From positions 1-8,093 of the forward strand of contig CAOMRW010000036.1 of NCBI GenBank assembly GCA_948485625.1: 8,093 nucleotides of DNA. The letters are read 5' to 3'. The stretch comes from an uncultured Clostridia bacterium. Lineage in GTDB: Bacteria > Bacillota > Clostridia > TANB77 > CAG-508. The translations under genes and the position numbers were made by a program. This document shows, one piece after another, positions 5,945 through 8,093 of the stretch (its first letter is position 1; every line of letters begins with the position of its first letter). The notes under the pieces were generated by a model. It was not told the DNA's origin and searched no databases. It worked only from the letters and a program-made list of their open reading frames with translations.

Positions 5945-7963
5945 CTAATTCTCAATCTCAGTAAAATACTCATTAATACGAATAATCAACTCTTGTCTAA
6001 CTTCCTCAATAGTCATACCTTCAACTTGAGCACCAGCAAGAGTAATATGACCTCCGCCACCTAACTTTTCCAAAATAATTTGAACATTTATATCACCAAT
6101 TGAACGTCCACTAATACAAATTCTACTTCCTGTATCACCTAAAACAAATGAAGCTGTAACATCACTAATTGTAAGTAATTCATCAGCCGCTTTAGCACAT
6201 AATAAACTTACATCTTTTCCTTTTTCTTGGTCACATATAGCAATTGCTATTGAATCATTAACAATTTCAGCATTCTTAACTATCTCAGCAATTTTATTAA
6301 ATGATTCTAAATCACTCTGAAACCATTTTTTTACCCTAATAATATCTACCCCACATTTACGCAAATATGCAGCAGCTTCAAAAGTTCTTACACCTGTTTT
6401 AAATGTAAAGCTTTTTGTATCCATCATTATTCCAGCATACAAACTTTCTGCTTCTATCTTCTTTAGTTCAACATTTGTTTCAGCATATTGTAACAATTCT
6501 GTTACAAGCTCTGCAGCAGATGAAGCATATACCTCTTGAAATGTTAATGTTGCATTTTCTATATAATCAGCACTTCTTCTATGATGATCTATTATTACAA
6601 TCTTTTTAGCTTTTTTCAATACTTCCTCTGATTGTACATAATTCACCTTATGTGTATCAACAATTACTAATAAAGTATCTTCATCAATATTTTCCTCTGC
6701 TACTTCTTTACTAATCAATACATCTTCATATTCTGATTCCTCTAGTAAGCTTTCTTTAAAACTTTGTAATGTTGGTGTATCACTTGTAATAATATAAGCA
6801 TTTTTATCTAAACTCTTTACTAATCTATATATTCCTACACTTGAACCCATTGCATCTATATCAGGATTAGAATGTCCCATAATCATAACTTTATTAGACT
6901 CCTTAATAAGATTCTCTAAAGCATGAGAAACAACTCTAGCCTTTACTTTTGTTCTCTTTTCTACCTCTTGAGCTCTACCTCCAAAGAATTTATATATATC
7001 ATTTTGTCTTACAACTGCCTGGTCTCCACCTCTACCAAGTACAATATCCATTGCTGTTTGAGCAGATTTATATTTATCTTTGTCCACTTCTCCCTCATTA
7101 GAAATAGCAATACTTAAAGTAAACTGCACTTTTTGTTTTGGGTCCAATTCCTTAATCTTGTCTAATATACTAAACTTATCCTCTTTAATACTTTCAAGAT
7201 ATTTTTGTTCAAAAATATATACATATCTATCTCTATCAGATTTTATCAAAATTCCATTTGTTTCATTTGCCCATTCATATATTACTTTATCTATTTCAGC
7301 TATATATTGTGCTTTCTCTTCACTTTCTAACATCTGCATATTTTCTTCATAATTGTCAATCATAATAATTCCAACACATGATTTTGAATCATTATATTCC
7401 TTTTGCAATTTAATATTATCTGTTTCATCAATAAAATATAACATAACCATATATTTTTCTTCATCATTTTTATTATATTTCTTTGAATTTACAAACTTAC
7501 CAACTAATTTATAAGTTCTATTATTTACTTGTATATTCTTTGATATTGATTTATCTGTTTTCCCTTTTTTATTTTGAATTTCATCTTGCAAATCAAAAAC
7601 CAAATCATTCACAAAATTATTAATATCTAAATTTACAAATTCAGATGCAAACTTAGAACTCTTCCAAATAACATTTCCATCAGTTTCAAATATTATTAAT
7701 GGAAATGGTGAATTTATTAAACTAGTCTTTGCTGCTGAATCAACAGTTAATGTTAAATCTTGTAATGTCTCTGATATTTCACTTTTTCTTTTATTATTAG
7801 CAAAATATGTATAAGAAATTATTAACAAATATAATATAACTGATGGTACTACAAATTTTATATTTTGCCAGCATACAGCAACTAACAATATAAAAATTAT
7901 AATTAAATATATCTTAGTTTTTGATACCAAATTATCAAAAACATTTTTATTATTTTTTTGCAT
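5945..7963 (-). CDS. gdpP: Cyclic-di-AMP phosphodiesterase GdpP (YybT family, DHH/DHHA1)
   Basis: Membrane enzyme that hydrolyses c-di-AMP to linear pApA, controlling a messenger tied to potassium, osmotic and cell-wall homeostasis. The 672 residues match family length. Two membrane helices at about 18-33 and 37-54 precede a PAS-like region (about 75-165) and a degenerate GGDEF region (about 195-325) with SDRDRY at 242-247 where the cyclase motif would be, so no c-di-GMP synthesis is expected. The DHH phosphoesterase domain has GHSNPDIDAMGSS (His364, Asp368, Asp370), VDTH (Asp436), DHH (459-461) and Asp515 in GIMMDTKSF; the DHHA1 domain ends with GGGGH (635-639). All expected metal-binding motifs appear intact. 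Start ATG 7963 is chosen over ATG 7969 because AAAAGGAG abuts 7969 directly but is 6 nt from 7963. It is transcribed as its own unit, upstream of rplI-dnaB as in many Firmicutes. Confidence 0.96.
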   Translation of the reverse strand: MQKNNKNVFDNLVSKTKIYLIIIFILLVAVCWQNIKFVVPSVILYLLIISYTYFANNKRKSEISETLQDLTLTVDSAAKTSLINSPFPLIIFETDGNVIWKSSKFASEFVNLDINNFVNDLVFDLQDEIQNKKGKTDKSISKNIQVNNRTYKLVGKFVNSKKYNKNDEEKYMVMLYFIDETDNIKLQKEYNDSKSCVGIIMIDNYEENMQMLESEEKAQYIAEIDKVIYEWANETNGILIKSDRDRYVYIFEQKYLESIKEDKFSILDKIKELDPKQKVQFTLSIAISNEGEVDKDKYKSAQTAMDIVLGRGGDQAVVRQNDIYKFFGGRAQEVEKRTKVKARVVSHALENLIKESNKVMIMGHSNPDIDAMGSSVGIYRLVKSLDKNAYIITSDTPTLQSFKESLLEESEYEDVLISKEVAEENIDEDTLLVIVDTHKVNYVQSEEVLKKAKKIVIIDHHRRSADYIENATLTFQEVYASSAAELVTELLQYAETNVELKKIEAESLYAGIMMDTKSFTFKTGVRTFEAAAYLRKCGVDIIRVKKWFQSDLESFNKIAEIVKNAEIVNDSIAIAICDQEKGKDVSLLCAKAADELLTISDVTASFVLGDTGSRICISGRSIGDINVQIILEKLGGGGHITLAGAQVEGMTIEEVRQELIIRINEYFTEIEN

Positions 7964-7969
7964 AAACAT

Positions 7970-7977
7970 CTCCTTTT
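7970..7977 (-). promoter_or_regulatory. Ribosome binding site deciding the gdpP start
   Basis: AAAAGGAG on the minus strand. It is immediately next to the ATG at 7969, leaving no spacer, and 6 nt from the ATG at 7963. The second ATG (protein start MQKNNKN) is therefore the likely start. Confidence 0.75.
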
Positions 7978-7986
7978 ATATATTAT

Positions 7987-8015
7987 ATTTTACTTCGAAA
8001 CCCCATATTTGTCAA
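7987..8015 (-). promoter_or_regulatory. Strong sigma-A promoter of gdpP
   Basis: On the minus strand, a perfect -35 TTGACA (8010-8015), a 17-bp spacer and TAAAAT (7987-7992, 5/6). Transcription should start near 7980, leaving a leader of only about 17 nt that holds little more than the ribosome binding site. That leaves no room for a riboswitch. Confidence 0.75.
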
Positions 8016-8029
8016 GGAAAAAATGAAAA

Positions 8030-8093
8030 TGTAAAGGGAGTCTGTGGTGGTGATAGGGGGCCAGGTCTTAAATCCCCATTTTTTGTACAAAAA
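8030..8093. repeat. Second copy of the palindromic element, cut by the right edge
   Basis: Bases 8030-8093 align with 3710-3773 and share TGGTGATAGG, GGCCAGGTCTTAAATCCCC and the T-run/GTAC-like/A-run centre. The centre here, TTTTTTGTACAAAAA, is itself a perfect palindrome around 8086/8087, so the missing right arm should extend to roughly 8143. The outer arm differs from the first copy (AAAGGGAGTCTGTGG against AAAAAAAGTCTATAG). It sits just upstream of the gdpP promoter without overlapping it. Confidence 0.8.

Noticed and set aside
6415..7352. Plus-strand frames opposite gdpP
   Set aside because: Antisense to an intact conserved gene, with low-complexity translations.
6955..7380. Active diguanylate cyclase (GGDEF) domain in GdpP
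   Set aside because: The region is the degenerate GGDEF of the GdpP family; SDRDRY replaces the catalytic motif.

Overview
The window looks like chromosomal DNA from a very AT-rich, low-GC Firmicutes bacterium, probably an uncultivated gut-type Clostridia. The evidence is the base composition, AGGAG-type ribosome binding sites, sigma-A-like promoters, the gene order gdpP-rplI-dnaB (conserved in Firmicutes), and a BspA-like leucine-rich-repeat/Big_3 surface protein typical of host-associated Clostridia. dnaB ends in TGA, so the standard bacterial code fits. All four genes lie on the minus strand, so transcription runs from right to left. No tRNA, rRNA, CRISPR array or transposase gene was seen.

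Right part (about 5.9-8.1 kb): gdpP, a membrane-bound c-di-AMP phosphodiesterase, has its own strong promoter (TTGACA-17-TAAAAT) and a clear intrinsic terminator just after its stop. Middle (about 3.9-5.77 kb): rplI (ribosomal protein L9) and dnaB (replicative helicase) form a two-gene unit with a candidate promoter before rplI. These are housekeeping genes; GdpP degrades the second messenger c-di-AMP, which controls potassium, osmotic and cell-wall homeostasis.

Between dnaB and the surface-protein gene is a 121-bp near-perfect palindrome. Half of a second copy of the same element is cut by the right edge of the window, upstream of the gdpP promoter. This looks like a dispersed, non-coding palindromic repeat (MITE- or REP-like), and the dnaB-proximal copy may also act as a terminator.

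Left part (1-3.5 kb): a large repetitive extracellular protein with an N-terminal membrane anchor, a TpLRR/LRR_5 array and alternating Big_3 Ig-like and short LRR modules. It contains a 798-bp tandem duplication with about 647 bp seemingly identical between copies. Its reading frame is broken by a single extra G near 113-115; beyond that the homologous reading frame stays open to the left edge, so the intact protein would be longer than the in-frame ORF. I see no clear new multi-gene system. The points most worth checking are the palindromic element, the recent cassette duplication and the frameshift.
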